In this document: positions 52,241 through 60,974 of the stretch, piece by piece
How positions within the stretch are numbered: position 1 is the first letter of the stretch
Layout of the letters: each line of letters starts with the position of its first letter
DNA from: Roseibium aquae
GTDB lineage: Bacteria; Pseudomonadota; Alphaproteobacteria; Rhizobiales; Stappiaceae
Assembly (NCBI RefSeq): GCF_008711285.1
Contig: NZ_VXDC01000010.1
Span: forward strand, 62,001 to 126,000
Length of the DNA: 64,000 bases
Reading direction: 5' to 3'
The notes under the pieces: model-generated
The model's input: only the letters and a program-made list of their open reading frames with translations
Database searches by the model: none
What the model was told of the DNA's origin: nothing
Position numbers and translations under genes: made by a program

Positions 52241-53848
52241 TCACACCCCCTTCATGCGGCGCGGGTCGAGCTGGCGGTGAAACCAGAACTCGTAACCGGA
52301 GGCCCCGTTGACCGCCACGTTCAGCGCCGGCTGATAGAGCGGGATCCGCGGGAGGTCCTCGATCACGATCTCGAACATCCGCTTGACCAGCGGCGCCCAC
52401 TCGGGATCGTCCATCGACATGTGCAAGCTGCGCTCGGTGAGCTCGTGCACCTCTTCATTGTCATAGTTGGAGGAGTTGAACAGGCGGTCTTTCTGATAGG
52501 CCCAGAAGAAGTAGTAGTCGGGCGTGTTCAGCCACCCGCCGAAATTCTCGAGGTGGAAATCGAGCGACTTTTCAACCAGCGCCACGGTACGCCAATTTGC
52601 GCCCGGGATGCGTTCGATGGTGGTGGTGATGCCGATCCGCCCGAGGCTTTCCTGGATCAGCAGGGCCGTTGGCTCCATCCAGCTGGCCAGGTCGAGACTG
52701 ATCGACATCTGCACCGGGAAACCGGCGGAAAAGCTGGACGCCGCCAAATGGGCCCGGGCTTTCTCCATATCCGTGACATAGGGAAAAGGGCGCGGCCAGG
52801 CGGTATCGGTGATCTCTGTCCCGCCCCCCCACATCGGAGCGCCACGGCCATAGGCGGCAGACTGGAAGATCGCCTCGTAGGGCATCGCGTAGGCGATGGC
52901 CTTGCGCACCTCGGGATCCTGGAAGGGCTCGAACCGCGTGTTGAGACAGGCGCAATGAATGCAGTTCTCGATCGGCGTCGAGAACACGTCAACGGTGCCC
53001 ACCAATTCGGAGGCGTCGCGGTCCGGGATGTCGAAAGACACCTGCACGTCGCCCCGTTCGATCAGGGCACGGCGGGTCGAATTGTTTGGCACCTCGCGCA
53101 TGATGACGCGCCGGATCTCCGGCAGCGGCCCTCCGACCCAGGCGTCGTTGCGGTCATAGACAATCTGCTGGCCCTGATCCCAGCGCGTAACGGTATAGGC
53201 GCCTGATCCAGCCGTGTTGGTGTGCAGGTATTCGGTCGCCCACGGGTCTGCCTCGGTCGCGTTGGCCTTCGCGACAGCGGAATTGATGATGAAAGGCACC
53301 GGAACGGCAAGGTTGGGCAGCGACAGCTTCGACGGATAGTCAAGCCGCAGAACGAAGGTGCGATCGTCCACCGCTTCGAACTGGTCCGGCCGGAAGAACC
53401 CGCCCGCGCGCATCTGGGTCGAGGGGAAGCCTCCGACCGATACCGCGCGGTCGAACGACCATTTCACATCAGCCGCGGTCACGGGGCTGCCATCGGTGAA
53501 GGTGGCGCCGGGCTTCAGTGTGAAGGTGAAGACAAGACCATCGTCGGAAATGACCCAGCTCTCTGCCAGTTCCGGGACGATGGTGTCGTAGTCATAGGAC
53601 ATTTCGCCGGTCGGCAACTGGCGCGACCCGAAGCCGACAAGCCGGTCATAGCAGTTGATCGCAACCTGATAGCTGGCCCGGTTGGTGCCCGTCCGATGCA
53701 GATCGAGGCTGTTGATCGTCTGGCCCGAGGCCACGACCATGGTGTCCAGCCCTTGCGCGGCCGCTTGCGTGGCCCAGGCGAAGGGTGTCATCGCCGCACC
53801 GCCGGCGGCTGCGGTCAGTTTCAGGAAATCTCTTCGGTTGGTGGTCAT
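52241..53848 (-). CDS. Tat-targeted oligopeptide-type binding protein
   Basis: A 535-residue SBP_bac_5 protein with a twin-arginine signal (TNRRDFLKLTAAAGGAA, cleavage near AAAQG). SDDGLVFTFTLKPGATFTDGSPVTAADVKWSFDRAV in outline is the family signature. Ligand is unknown; because it is co-transcribed with allophanate hydrolase, a ureido or biuret-like compound or an amide is plausible. Divergent from the LysR gene. Confidence 0.9.
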   Translation of the reverse strand: MTTNRRDFLKLTAAAGGAAMTPFAWATQAAAQGLDTMVVASGQTINSLDLHRTGTNRASYQVAINCYDRLVGFGSRQLPTGEMSYDYDTIVPELAESWVISDDGLVFTFTLKPGATFTDGSPVTAADVKWSFDRAVSVGGFPSTQMRAGGFFRPDQFEAVDDRTFVLRLDYPSKLSLPNLAVPVPFIINSAVAKANATEADPWATEYLHTNTAGSGAYTVTRWDQGQQIVYDRNDAWVGGPLPEIRRVIMREVPNNSTRRALIERGDVQVSFDIPDRDASELVGTVDVFSTPIENCIHCACLNTRFEPFQDPEVRKAIAYAMPYEAIFQSAAYGRGAPMWGGGTEITDTAWPRPFPYVTDMEKARAHLAASSFSAGFPVQMSISLDLASWMEPTALLIQESLGRIGITTTIERIPGANWRTVALVEKSLDFHLENFGGWLNTPDYYFFWAYQKDRLFNSSNYDNEEVHELTERSLHMSMDDPEWAPLVKRMFEIVIEDLPRIPLYQPALNVAVNGASGYEFWFHRQLDPRRMKGV

Positions 53849-53938
53849 CGGTGGCAGCCCTCTCGGCGTCGGTCATTGATCCCGACCGGCAGGATGGCAG
53901 CTTGCGGGCAGTTCGAAAAATGCTATGTTTTCACCGAT

Positions 53939-53959
53939 CTGGTGCATTCAACGCACCAG
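53939..53959. promoter_or_regulatory. Perfect dyad upstream of the LysR gene
   Basis: CTGGTGC (53939-53945) and GCACCAG (53953-53959) form a perfect 7-bp inverted repeat with a 7-base spacer in the 126-base divergent gap, ending 15 bases before the LysR start. Fits the recognition site of a LysR-type regulator. Confidence 0.65.
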
Positions 53960-53974
53960 TCAGGAAAAGCCGCG

Positions 53975-54874
53975 ATGCAGCACCTGGAGACATTCCGCCT
54001 GATTGAGGCGATCGCGCGCGCCGGCTCCATCCGCAAGGCGGCGGAGGATTCGAACATCACGGCTTCGGCCCTGAACCGGCGGCTGGCCCGGTTCGAGCGG
54101 GAATTCGGGTCGCAGATCTTCGAACGGCTGCCGCGCGGTGTGCGGCTGAACGCGGCAGGAGAACTTGTGCTGCAGCATTTCAGGGCGCAGCTCTCGGACC
54201 TGGCGCGGGTGCAAAGCCAGGTCGCCGACCTGCGGGGGGTGCGCCGGGGCCATGTCACCATCGCCTGTTCCCAAGCCCTCCTGCCGTTTTTCCTGCCGCA
54301 GCAGATCGCCGCCTACCGCACGGCCCATCCCGGTGTCACCTTCGCCGTCAACGTGCGCGATCGCGAGCAGGCGGAGGCGGAACTGGTCAGTTTCCGCAGC
54401 GATCTCGCCCTTGTCTTCGAGCCGCGCGTGCTGGTCGATTTCACTGTGCTTCACGCCGTCCCGCAGCCGGTCTGCGCATTGTTCGCCCCGGACCATCCCC
54501 TGGCCGGCCGGCCGGAATTGCGGCTGCGCGATTGTCTCGATCATCCGCATATCGCGCCGGCGCAGAAATATGGCGTGCGGGGGTTGCTGGATACGGCCGC
54601 CAAAGCCATCGGGCGGCGCGTGACCCCGGTGGTCGAAACCGAATCCTTCGAGCTGATCCGCTACTACGTGGTGCATGAAAGGGCCATCGGCTTCCAGATC
54701 CCGATTGGCCTGTCCTCGCAAGACAAGAGCCTGATTTTCCGGCCGATCTCCGGCCGTGACATGCCGCCGGGAAACCTGCTTCTAGGGCAGATGCGGGGGC
54801 GCGTGCTTTCAGTGGCGACATCGCGCTTCGCCGATCAGGTCGCCCTCGCTCTCGCCAACATGCCGAACGTGTGA
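53975..54874 (+). CDS. LysR-family transcriptional regulator
   Basis: A 299-residue LTTR. N-terminal winged helix: LETFRLIEAIARAGSIRKAAEDSNITASALNRRLARFEREFG in outline. The effector domain runs from about residue 90. ATG at 53975 follows AGGAAAAG. Divergent from the ABC/allophanate operon, with a perfect operator dyad in between, so it is the likely local regulator. Confidence 0.93.
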   Translation: MQHLETFRLIEAIARAGSIRKAAEDSNITASALNRRLARFEREFGSQIFERLPRGVRLNAAGELVLQHFRAQLSDLARVQSQVADLRGVRRGHVTIACSQALLPFFLPQQIAAYRTAHPGVTFAVNVRDREQAEAELVSFRSDLALVFEPRVLVDFTVLHAVPQPVCALFAPDHPLAGRPELRLRDCLDHPHIAPAQKYGVRGLLDTAAKAIGRRVTPVVETESFELIRYYVVHERAIGFQIPIGLSSQDKSLIFRPISGRDMPPGNLLLGQMRGRVLSVATSRFADQVALALANMPNV

Positions 54875-55237
54875 GGGCGGTCGGTGCGTGGAACGGTTGA
54901 GAGCGCTCCGACCGCAACGGCAGGCCGCACACCGGCCGCTAGAACAAAGGCCAAGTCGGGCACCATGTTCGAGTGATGGTTGAGCCCTGTTTCAGGAGAG
55001 ATCGAAAGCGTGTGGGGAAAACGTGTGTGGACGTTCAGGATCGGCGCTGACTAAATAATTGATTTTTTAAATATCAAGAGCTCGCGCAGAAGTGGCGGAT
55101 GGGATGGGTCCGGGATCGGACGTTCTCCATCTCAGACTGAAGAATGAAAGGAACTTTCTCGTCGTCCTGCCCGCCTTTGCTGATGGCGTGGCGCGTGTCA
55201 CCTCCGTCATCCGTAAGGGCCCCTCATCCCGAGTCCA
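54875..55237. other. Intergenic stretch with one copy of a short repeat
   Basis: About 360 bases with an AT-rich patch around 55050-55078 and the repeat at 55093-55130. No gene recognised. Confidence 0.5.
55093..55130. repeat. Short intergenic repeat, copy 1 of 3
   Basis: TGGCGGATGGGATGGGTCC followed by GGGATCGGACGTTCTCCA. The last 18 bases are identical to copy 2 at 57814-57873. Confidence 0.6.
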
Positions 55238-55843
55238 TCATCCCCGCTCGAAGACCGACAGCGCCAGTGTCAGCATCTCGCGGATGCGGGCTTTGTCTTC
55301 GCCCGAGGCGCGTTGGGTAATAGCCAGCGCGATCTGCTCGCCGAGGTACTTGGCCCCGGCCTCGACCGATAGCCCGTCGGGCCACTCCCCAGCATCGCGG
55401 GCAGCTTGCAGGAATCCCGCATAAGCCGCCTGCGCGGCGGCGTCGATCTCCTCCACCCGCGCCCGCGTTTCGGGCCCCAGCCGGTGCTTGCCCGCGCGCA
55501 TCTTGTAGAACAGGCAGCCAGTTTCCATCCGGGGATCGTCGCTGGCGAAGTCGATCAGCGCGGCAAGCGTCTGGTGCAGCCCATGCCCGCCGTGCAGCAC
55601 CACAAACACTTCCGACAGCACCAGTTCGGCATAGCGGTCGAGCACTGCGCGCGACAGCCCGTCCTCGCTCCCGAACTCGCGGTAGAGCGAGGGCTTGGAG
55701 ATGCCCGCCATCTGGCAGATCGCGTTGACCGACACGTCGGCCGGATCGCTGTGCCAGTAGGCGCGCATCGCACCGTCGAGCACCCTCTCGGCGTTCATCG
55801 TTCGTGGCCTGCCACGGGTGGGTTTGGGATCATCACAATTCAT
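55238..55843 (-). CDS. TetR-family regulator
   Basis: A 201-residue regulator. GRPRTMNAERVLDGAMRAYW and VNAICQMAGISKPSLYREFGSEDGL, in outline, form the TetR helix-turn-helix. The C-terminal domain includes KYLGEQIALAITQRASGEDKARIREML, typical of the AcrR/TetR_C_36-like group. Start ATG 55843. Divergent from the SDR gene with two TetR-type operator half-dyads in the gap. Confidence 0.9.
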   Translation of the reverse strand: MNCDDPKPTRGRPRTMNAERVLDGAMRAYWHSDPADVSVNAICQMAGISKPSLYREFGSEDGLSRAVLDRYAELVLSEVFVVLHGGHGLHQTLAALIDFASDDPRMETGCLFYKMRAGKHRLGPETRARVEEIDAAAQAAYAGFLQAARDAGEWPDGLSVEAGAKYLGEQIALAITQRASGEDKARIREMLTLALSVFERG

Positions 55844-55848
55844 TTTCG

Positions 55849-55904
55849 GACCATGCGGTATTTTATTCTTGACGAAGCGTACATAATATTCGTACCAGTC
55901 GGTA
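55849..55904. promoter_or_regulatory. Twin TetR-type operators in the TetR/SDR gap
   Basis: GACCATGCGGTA (55849-55860) and TACCAGTCGGTA (55893-55904) both have the form ACC-N4/5-GGT(A), 44 bp apart centre to centre. They sit against the two divergent starts, as expected for a repressor that controls itself and the SDR operon. Confidence 0.55.
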
Positions 55905-55932
55905 ACACAACGCGCAATCAGGAGGGTCACCC

Positions 55933-56811
55933 ATGCAGGAAACAAGACGGTCGATCGTCGTTACAGGCGCGAACAGCGGCTTTGGCGCGGCGGCCGTGCG
56001 GGCCTTTGCAGACCGTGGCGACCGCGTCTGGGGCACGATGCGCGACACGGGCGGCCGTAACGCCGCCAAGAAGGCCGAGCTTGAGGGCTATTCGCCGCGC
56101 ATCACCATCGCCGAAATGGACGTCACGAGCGACGCCTCGGTGGCCGAGGGGTTTGCCACCATTCTGGCCGAAGGCACCGTCGACATCCTGATCAACAACG
56201 CGGGCATCATGTATATCGGCATGACCGAGGCCTATTCCGTCGCGCAGGCTGCGGAACAGATGGACACCAATTATTTTGGGGCTATCCGCGCGATGCAGGC
56301 GGTGCTGCCGTCGATGCGTGCCGCAGGTTCGGGCCTCATCATCAACACCAGTTCGATTGCCGGGCGGGTCTCGGTTCCCTTCTTCGGCACCTATTGCGCC
56401 ACGAAACACGCGCTTGAGGCCTACAGCCAAAGCCTGCGTTACGAGGTGGCCCCCTTCGGCATCGACGTGTCGCTGGTCGAGCCGGGCCCGTTCCCCTCGA
56501 ACCTGCTCGCCGCCGGCAAGCCGCCCGCCCGCGCGGATGTGCTGGCATCCTATGGCGACCTTGGGCAGGTGCCTGATGCCATGGTCGCAGGTTTTGCCCA
56601 GATGCTGGCCAGCGATCAGGCGCCCGACCCGCAACTGGTGGTCGATGCCTATCTGTCACTGGCCGATGCCGCGCCGGGCAAGCGCCCGACCCGCACGGTC
56701 GTCGGCATCACATGGGGCGTCGATGAGGTAAACGCCTTCACCCAGCCGCGCCAAGACGCGCTTTTGAAAGAGATGCAGCTCGACACCGTGCTCGGCGGCG
56801 TTGACGCCTGA
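55933..56811 (+). CDS. Short-chain dehydrogenase/reductase (accessory block)
   Basis: A 292-residue SDR. TGANSGFG cofactor motif, NNAG in LINNAGIMYIG, Ser in INTSSIAG, Tyr-x-x-x-Lys in TYCATKHALEAY. Longer C-terminus than minimal SDRs. GGAGG precedes the ATG by a short gap. Probably co-transcribed with the following SnoaL-like gene and repressed by the TetR. Confidence 0.9.
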   Translation: MQETRRSIVVTGANSGFGAAAVRAFADRGDRVWGTMRDTGGRNAAKKAELEGYSPRITIAEMDVTSDASVAEGFATILAEGTVDILINNAGIMYIGMTEAYSVAQAAEQMDTNYFGAIRAMQAVLPSMRAAGSGLIINTSSIAGRVSVPFFGTYCATKHALEAYSQSLRYEVAPFGIDVSLVEPGPFPSNLLAAGKPPARADVLASYGDLGQVPDAMVAGFAQMLASDQAPDPQLVVDAYLSLADAAPGKRPTRTVVGITWGVDEVNAFTQPRQDALLKEMQLDTVLGGVDA

Positions 56812-56851
56812 CCAACCCCCATTCCCACCCCCTGAAAAAGGAACCAATCCA

Positions 56852-57733
56852 ATGAAAAAGACCCTTACTGCTGCCGCAGCCACCGCTTTGCTTGCCACCG
56901 GTGCCCTTGCCGATGACACCGCGTCCATCAAGCCGATTGTCGGCGCGTTTCTGGGCGCTGTCCTGCAAGGGGACGTCGACACGATGCGGGAATTGGCCAA
57001 CCCGGATTACATCCAGCACAACCCCTTCATCCCGACAGGGCTTGAGCCCTTCATCGGCCTTCTGCCCGTGCTGGCCGAGGCGGGCACGACCGCCGAGAAC
57101 ATTCGCATGTTCGAAGACGGCAACTATGTCTTCATGCACAATATCTGGCGCAATGCCGCGCCGTTTGGTGCGGATACGATGGTGTCCTTTGACATCATCC
57201 GCGTGGACGAGAACGGCAAAGTCGCCGAACACTGGGATGCATTGCAGCCCCTCGTCACGGAAACCGCCGGCGGCAGAACCCAGACCGACGGCCCGACCGA
57301 AGTGACCGATCTGGACCAGACCGAGGCGAACAAGGCTCTGGCCGTCGCTTTGGTCCAAGATGTGCTGATGGGCAAGAACCCGGCCAGGATCACCGAGTAC
57401 ATCAGCGCGGAGAGCTATGCCCAGCATAACCCGAATATCGCGGACGGGCTCGAGGGGATCATCGCGGCGGTTGAAACGCTGACCGCGCAGAACAACATGT
57501 TCCAATACACCGAGATCCACGCGGTGTTGGGCGAGGGCAACTTCGTCCTGACCGTCAGCGAAGGCCAGTGGAACGGCACGACGAACGCCTTCTACGACCT
57601 GTTCCGGATGGAAGACGGCATGATCGTCGAGCATTGGGATGTAATTCAGCCCGTCCCGACCGAGGGCTTGGCCAACACAAATGGTATGTTCACCGGGTTT
57701 GAGGGCGTCGGCCCGGAGTCGATCGGGAAATAA
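56852..57733 (+). CDS. Secreted protein with two SnoaL-like (NTF2-fold) domains
   Basis: A 293-residue protein with a signal peptide (ending TGALA). Two homologous halves of about 120 residues: PDYIQHNPFIPTGLEPFIG and ESYAQHNPNIADGLEGIIA, later ENGKVAEHWDALQP and EDGMIVEHWDVIQP. Each has the H-N-P and E-H-W-D motifs of SnoaL/polyketide-cyclase-like proteins. Normally these are single-domain and cytosolic; here duplicated and exported. AAAGGA ribosome site before the ATG. Confidence 0.82.
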   Translation: MKKTLTAAAATALLATGALADDTASIKPIVGAFLGAVLQGDVDTMRELANPDYIQHNPFIPTGLEPFIGLLPVLAEAGTTAENIRMFEDGNYVFMHNIWRNAAPFGADTMVSFDIIRVDENGKVAEHWDALQPLVTETAGGRTQTDGPTEVTDLDQTEANKALAVALVQDVLMGKNPARITEYISAESYAQHNPNIADGLEGIIAAVETLTAQNNMFQYTEIHAVLGEGNFVLTVSEGQWNGTTNAFYDLFRMEDGMIVEHWDVIQPVPTEGLANTNGMFTGFEGVGPESIGK

Positions 57734-57753
57734 CTGCGGCGAAACCAGAATGC

Positions 57754-57773
57754 CCCGGCGCGCCCGCGCCGGG
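57754..57773 (+). terminator. Strong hairpin after the SnoaL-like gene
   Basis: CCCGGCGCG and CGCGCCGGG form a perfect 9-bp stem with a two-base loop, 20 bases past the stop. T-run is weak. Confidence 0.5.
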
Positions 57774-57813
57774 TCTTAACGTGCGCCAATCCCGCTGGAA
57801 AGCTCTGCACCTT

Positions 57814-57873
57814 ATTCGATCCCGGTCGCGTTTGATGGCGGAGGCGACGGGACCGGGATCGGACGTTCTCCAC
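57814..57873. repeat. Short intergenic repeat, copy 2 of 3
   Basis: Begins ATTCGATCCCGGTCGCGTTT, continues GATGGCGGAGGCGACGGGACC and ends GGGATCGGACGTTCTCCA. The longest copy; its left half matches copy 3 and its right half copy 1. Lies between the SnoaL-like gene and the convergent AraC gene. Confidence 0.6.
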
Positions 57874-57888
57874 TCTTCAATGCCTTCA

Positions 57889-58839
57889 CTATCGGGAGCG
57901 GGCCACCCGCCAGGCCGAGGGAGATGCGCCGAACCTGCTTTGGAATGCGCGGCTGAAGGCCTCCTGAGAGGCGTAGCCGACCGTTGCGGCGATTCCGTCG
58001 ATCGTGGCGGTCGAATGCTGGAGCGCCTCTGCAGCCCGATCCAGACGCCAGTGCCGAAGATAGCTCCCAGGCTGTTGGCCCATGACCTGACGGAATCGCT
58101 CCACGAAGCTCGATTTCGACATGCCCGCCAGGGTCGCCAGCCGCTCGTTTGTCCAGTCCTGTGCCGGGTCCTGGTGAATGGCCGCAACGGCGCGCGCGAT
58201 CCGGTCGTCTTTCGCGGCCGCGAGCCAGCCGGGAAGGCTGTTGGCGGACTGCGCCCACCTTCGCAGGATCTGGATGAGAAGGAGGTCGAGGAGCCGCGAG
58301 ACCATCACCGCCGCGCCCGGCCGGCCGGCCGCGTTTTCCTGCAGGATCAAGTCGCAGACCAGGTCGAGCCATTCGATGGGGTGGTCCTTCAGATCGCTGA
58401 GGACGATGACGGGCGGCAGCGGCTGGAGAACCCTGGTGGCAAGATCGCTATCGAAACTGAAACTCCCCCAGAACGCCTTCGTGGACGTCTCGGAAGGGCC
58501 CGCCTCCGTCACGCTCATGTCCGCATCGAGAAACTCGTCGATGCTCCGCGCGACGCCCCCTCCGTTCAGATCGACCCGGTGCGCATCGCCACGCAAGAGC
58601 AAAGCCAGTTCATTCGCGCGAAGTGTGACCGGATCTGCTGACCCGGCCCGGATGACGATTTCGCCGCTCTGAACATGGTGTAGGCAGGGCATGCGCGCGG
58701 GAAACATCAGGCTCTGCGGCCGCCTAGGTGCAAGCACAGCGGCGCGGTCCCCCCGCGCCCGCACGATGCTCAGCACCGCGGACAGCGGGTCCGCACCGCC
58801 ATTTGGTGTTCTTGCTAGATCTTCCGCTCTTTCGATCAT
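57889..58839 (-). CDS. AraC-family regulator with cupin-type N-terminal domain
   Basis: A 316-residue regulator. N-terminal AraC_binding/cupin_6 domain (LMFPARMPCLHHVQSGEIVI, LLLRGDAHRVDLNGGG) and C-terminal two-HTH domain (LATLAGMSKSSFVERFRQVMGQQPGSYL, and IAATVGYASQEAFSRAFQSRFGASP). GGAGA before the ATG at 58839. Divergent from the alpha/beta hydrolase gene, which it likely controls. Confidence 0.92.
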   Translation of the reverse strand: MIERAEDLARTPNGGADPLSAVLSIVRARGDRAAVLAPRRPQSLMFPARMPCLHHVQSGEIVIRAGSADPVTLRANELALLLRGDAHRVDLNGGGVARSIDEFLDADMSVTEAGPSETSTKAFWGSFSFDSDLATRVLQPLPPVIVLSDLKDHPIEWLDLVCDLILQENAAGRPGAAVMVSRLLDLLLIQILRRWAQSANSLPGWLAAAKDDRIARAVAAIHQDPAQDWTNERLATLAGMSKSSFVERFRQVMGQQPGSYLRHWRLDRAAEALQHSTATIDGIAATVGYASQEAFSRAFQSRFGASPSAWRVARSR

Positions 58840-58924
58840 GGTGAGTCTCCTGCGGACAAAGCATCTATCGGATCATCGAAACAAGGAAGTGTCTCACTTC
58901 CAAGACATCAGAAGGAGAAACCCA

Positions 58925-59815
58925 ATGACCGACGCAAACACCCTGTCCCGCCGCGAACAGACCGAAATCGACGCGGCCAATGCCAGCGGACGCCAACCCG
59001 TCCTTTTCGTCCATGGGCTGTGGCTACTCGCGGGCTCCTGGCAGCGTTGGGCCGAAATGTTCGACGCCGCCGGCTACGCCCCCATCGCCGCGGATTGGCC
59101 GGGCGACCCGGCCACGCCAGAGGCCGCACGGGCCAACCCCGAGGCTCTGGCGGGCAACTCCATCGGCACGATCCTGTCGCATCTGGAAACCATCGTCGGC
59201 GCCCTGGACCGCAAGCCGATCTTGATTGGCCATTCGATGGGCGGGCTCCTGGTGCAGATGCTCGCCGCCAAGGTCGGCGCGCCCGCCACGGTAGCTATCT
59301 CGCCCGCGCCGTTCCGCGGGGTGCTGCCGCTGCCGCTGGCCGCGCTGCGCTCGGGCTTCCCGGTCCTGTCGAACCCGCTGAACGCCCGCCGGGCCAAGCA
59401 ACTGACCCCAGCGCAATTCCGCTATGGCTTTGCCAACACGCTGGACGACGCCGAGGCGACCCGTCTCTACGCGGAGCATCACGTGCCGGCGCCGGGTCGG
59501 CCGCTGTTCCAGTCCGGGCTGGCCAACGTCAATCCCTGGACCGAGGCGCGCGTGCCGCGCCGCGCCGAAAACCGCGGTCCGCTGCTGATCGTCGCCGCGG
59601 AGAAGGACCACACGGTTCCCGCAGCCATGAGCCGTGCGGCCTATCGCATCCAGAAGCGCAATCCCTCGACGACAGAGCTCGTGTCCCTGCCGCAGGCCGG
59701 ACATTCGCTCATCATCGACAGCGGATGGGAGTCCGTCGCACGGAAGGCGCTCGACTTCATCGCAGCCCAAACTGGCGCCAGGGGCGTCTTTCCCCTGCGC
59801 GCCGTCGCATCGTAG
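58925..59815 (+). CDS. Alpha/beta hydrolase
   Basis: A 296-residue hydrolase. VLFVHGLWLLAGSW is the oxyanion-hole region, the nucleophile elbow is GHSMGG, acid in AAEKDHTVP and the histidine in PQAGHSLII. AGAAGGAGAA precedes the ATG at 58925. It is transcribed away from the AraC gene; this pair (AraC plus hydrolase) is a common small unit with unknown substrate. Confidence 0.92.
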   Translation: MTDANTLSRREQTEIDAANASGRQPVLFVHGLWLLAGSWQRWAEMFDAAGYAPIAADWPGDPATPEAARANPEALAGNSIGTILSHLETIVGALDRKPILIGHSMGGLLVQMLAAKVGAPATVAISPAPFRGVLPLPLAALRSGFPVLSNPLNARRAKQLTPAQFRYGFANTLDDAEATRLYAEHHVPAPGRPLFQSGLANVNPWTEARVPRRAENRGPLLIVAAEKDHTVPAAMSRAAYRIQKRNPSTTELVSLPQAGHSLIIDSGWESVARKALDFIAAQTGARGVFPLRAVAS

Positions 59816-60194
59816 GCGCTGATGCACAGACCAGCCGGGGCGGGACATATACCCGCCCCCGCCCACCCTGTCGCTTCCCGTGACATGGATTTGCGCTTTC
59901 GCATTCAGACGGCTGCGGACCAAAACTCCGCACCCAGCGACCCAAGTCCTCCCTCGACAAACTGGCATCCTTGCTCCCCGCGCAGGACCGCAAACCAAGC
60001 GAACTACGAGTGCAAAGGAGCCATGAACCAAGATGTTTCAATGGACGGTTAAGTTGAGTTTCGGGTCTTCGTTGCCAATATCGGCAAAGGTTCGATCCGG
60101 GTCGCGTTGGCGGAGGGGACGGGACCGAAATTCAACCTTCTCCGCTTTTCTTCCCCGGAGGATTTAGGCCCCATTCGGCCCTGAGACCCCATCA
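59816..60194. other. Intergenic stretch with the third repeat copy
   Basis: About 380 bases between the hydrolase and the convergent LuxR gene. It contains the repeat at 60091-60145 and no recognisable gene. Confidence 0.5.
60091..60145. repeat. Short intergenic repeat, copy 3 of 3 (diverged)
   Basis: TTCGATCCGGGTCGCGTTGG then CGGAGGGGACGGGACCGAAA and CCTTCTCCGC. Matches the left half of copy 2 closely and the right half loosely. Confidence 0.5.
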
Positions 60195-60878
60195 TTAACC
60201 CGTGATGCGATAGAGCATAAGCGCCTGATCTCGTGTGAGCGCGCCGAGCTTGGTCCGGGCGTTCTTCATGTGCAGTTCCACCGTCACCTCGGCAATGCCA
60301 AGCTCACCCGCGATGGCCTTGGTGCGAAGCCCCTCGGCAAGCAGGTCCATGACTTGGCGTTCGCGTTTGGTCAGCCGCGCCGTCGCGGCGTTTTGCAACC
60401 TTCCACGAAGTGCCATCAGGGCCAGCCGCAGCTCAACCGACTTGTCCTGTCTGATCCTGTCGACCTCAACGCGGTTCAGCGAAGAGCCCAGATTCCAGCC
60501 TTCGCATCCCAAACTGTCTCTGCGCACCACCAAGGAAAAACCGGCCCGAAATTCGACATCTGCCGCCGCCCAGATGACCTTCCGCTCGTCTGGGACCAGG
60601 TAATGATGGTCACGCATGTAGTCAATGCCCGTGGAAACCGAGCCGGTCGCTGCCAGACAATATTTCGGGAAAGGATCATGGCGGGCCAGTCCCTCGTCGC
60701 GGTAGTGCCGCTCGAAAGCCGCCCCGAGGGTTGTGCGCGTCGTCACGTGCCCATTGGCGATGGACAGATGCAACACCTTGTCGAAGCCCCGGGCCGACAG
60801 CCAATCCGTCGCGACCGACCATAAAAGGTCTGGGTCTGTCTGCGTCGCAATCCTGTCAAGAAAATCCTCTGTCCTCAT
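60195..60878 (-). CDS. LuxR-family regulator with autoinducer-binding domain
   Basis: A 227-residue protein from ATG 60878 (a GTG at 60914 is an alternative). N-terminal autoinducer-binding-type domain with HYRDEGLARHDPFPKY, and C-terminal LuxR helix-turn-helix LTKRERQVMDLLAEGLRTKAIAGELGIAEVTVELHMKNARTKLGA in outline. No luxI-type synthase is in the window, so it could be a solo receptor. Confidence 0.88.
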   Translation of the reverse strand: MRTEDFLDRIATQTDPDLLWSVATDWLSARGFDKVLHLSIANGHVTTRTTLGAAFERHYRDEGLARHDPFPKYCLAATGSVSTGIDYMRDHHYLVPDERKVIWAAADVEFRAGFSLVVRRDSLGCEGWNLGSSLNRVEVDRIRQDKSVELRLALMALRGRLQNAATARLTKRERQVMDLLAEGLRTKAIAGELGIAEVTVELHMKNARTKLGALTRDQALMLYRITG

Positions 60879-60974
60879 CAGCCGATGAAACACTAGAAAC
60901 CTATGGCTTTCCACATATTGTTTCAGATTACCCCGCAGCTATGCTCGCCGGGCGCGGCATTGAGGTTTTTGCAC

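Noticed and set aside
60085..60115. GGTTCGATCC resembling a tRNA T-loop
   Set aside because: No pairing T-stem, acceptor or anticodon arm around it; it is part of the diverged short repeat.
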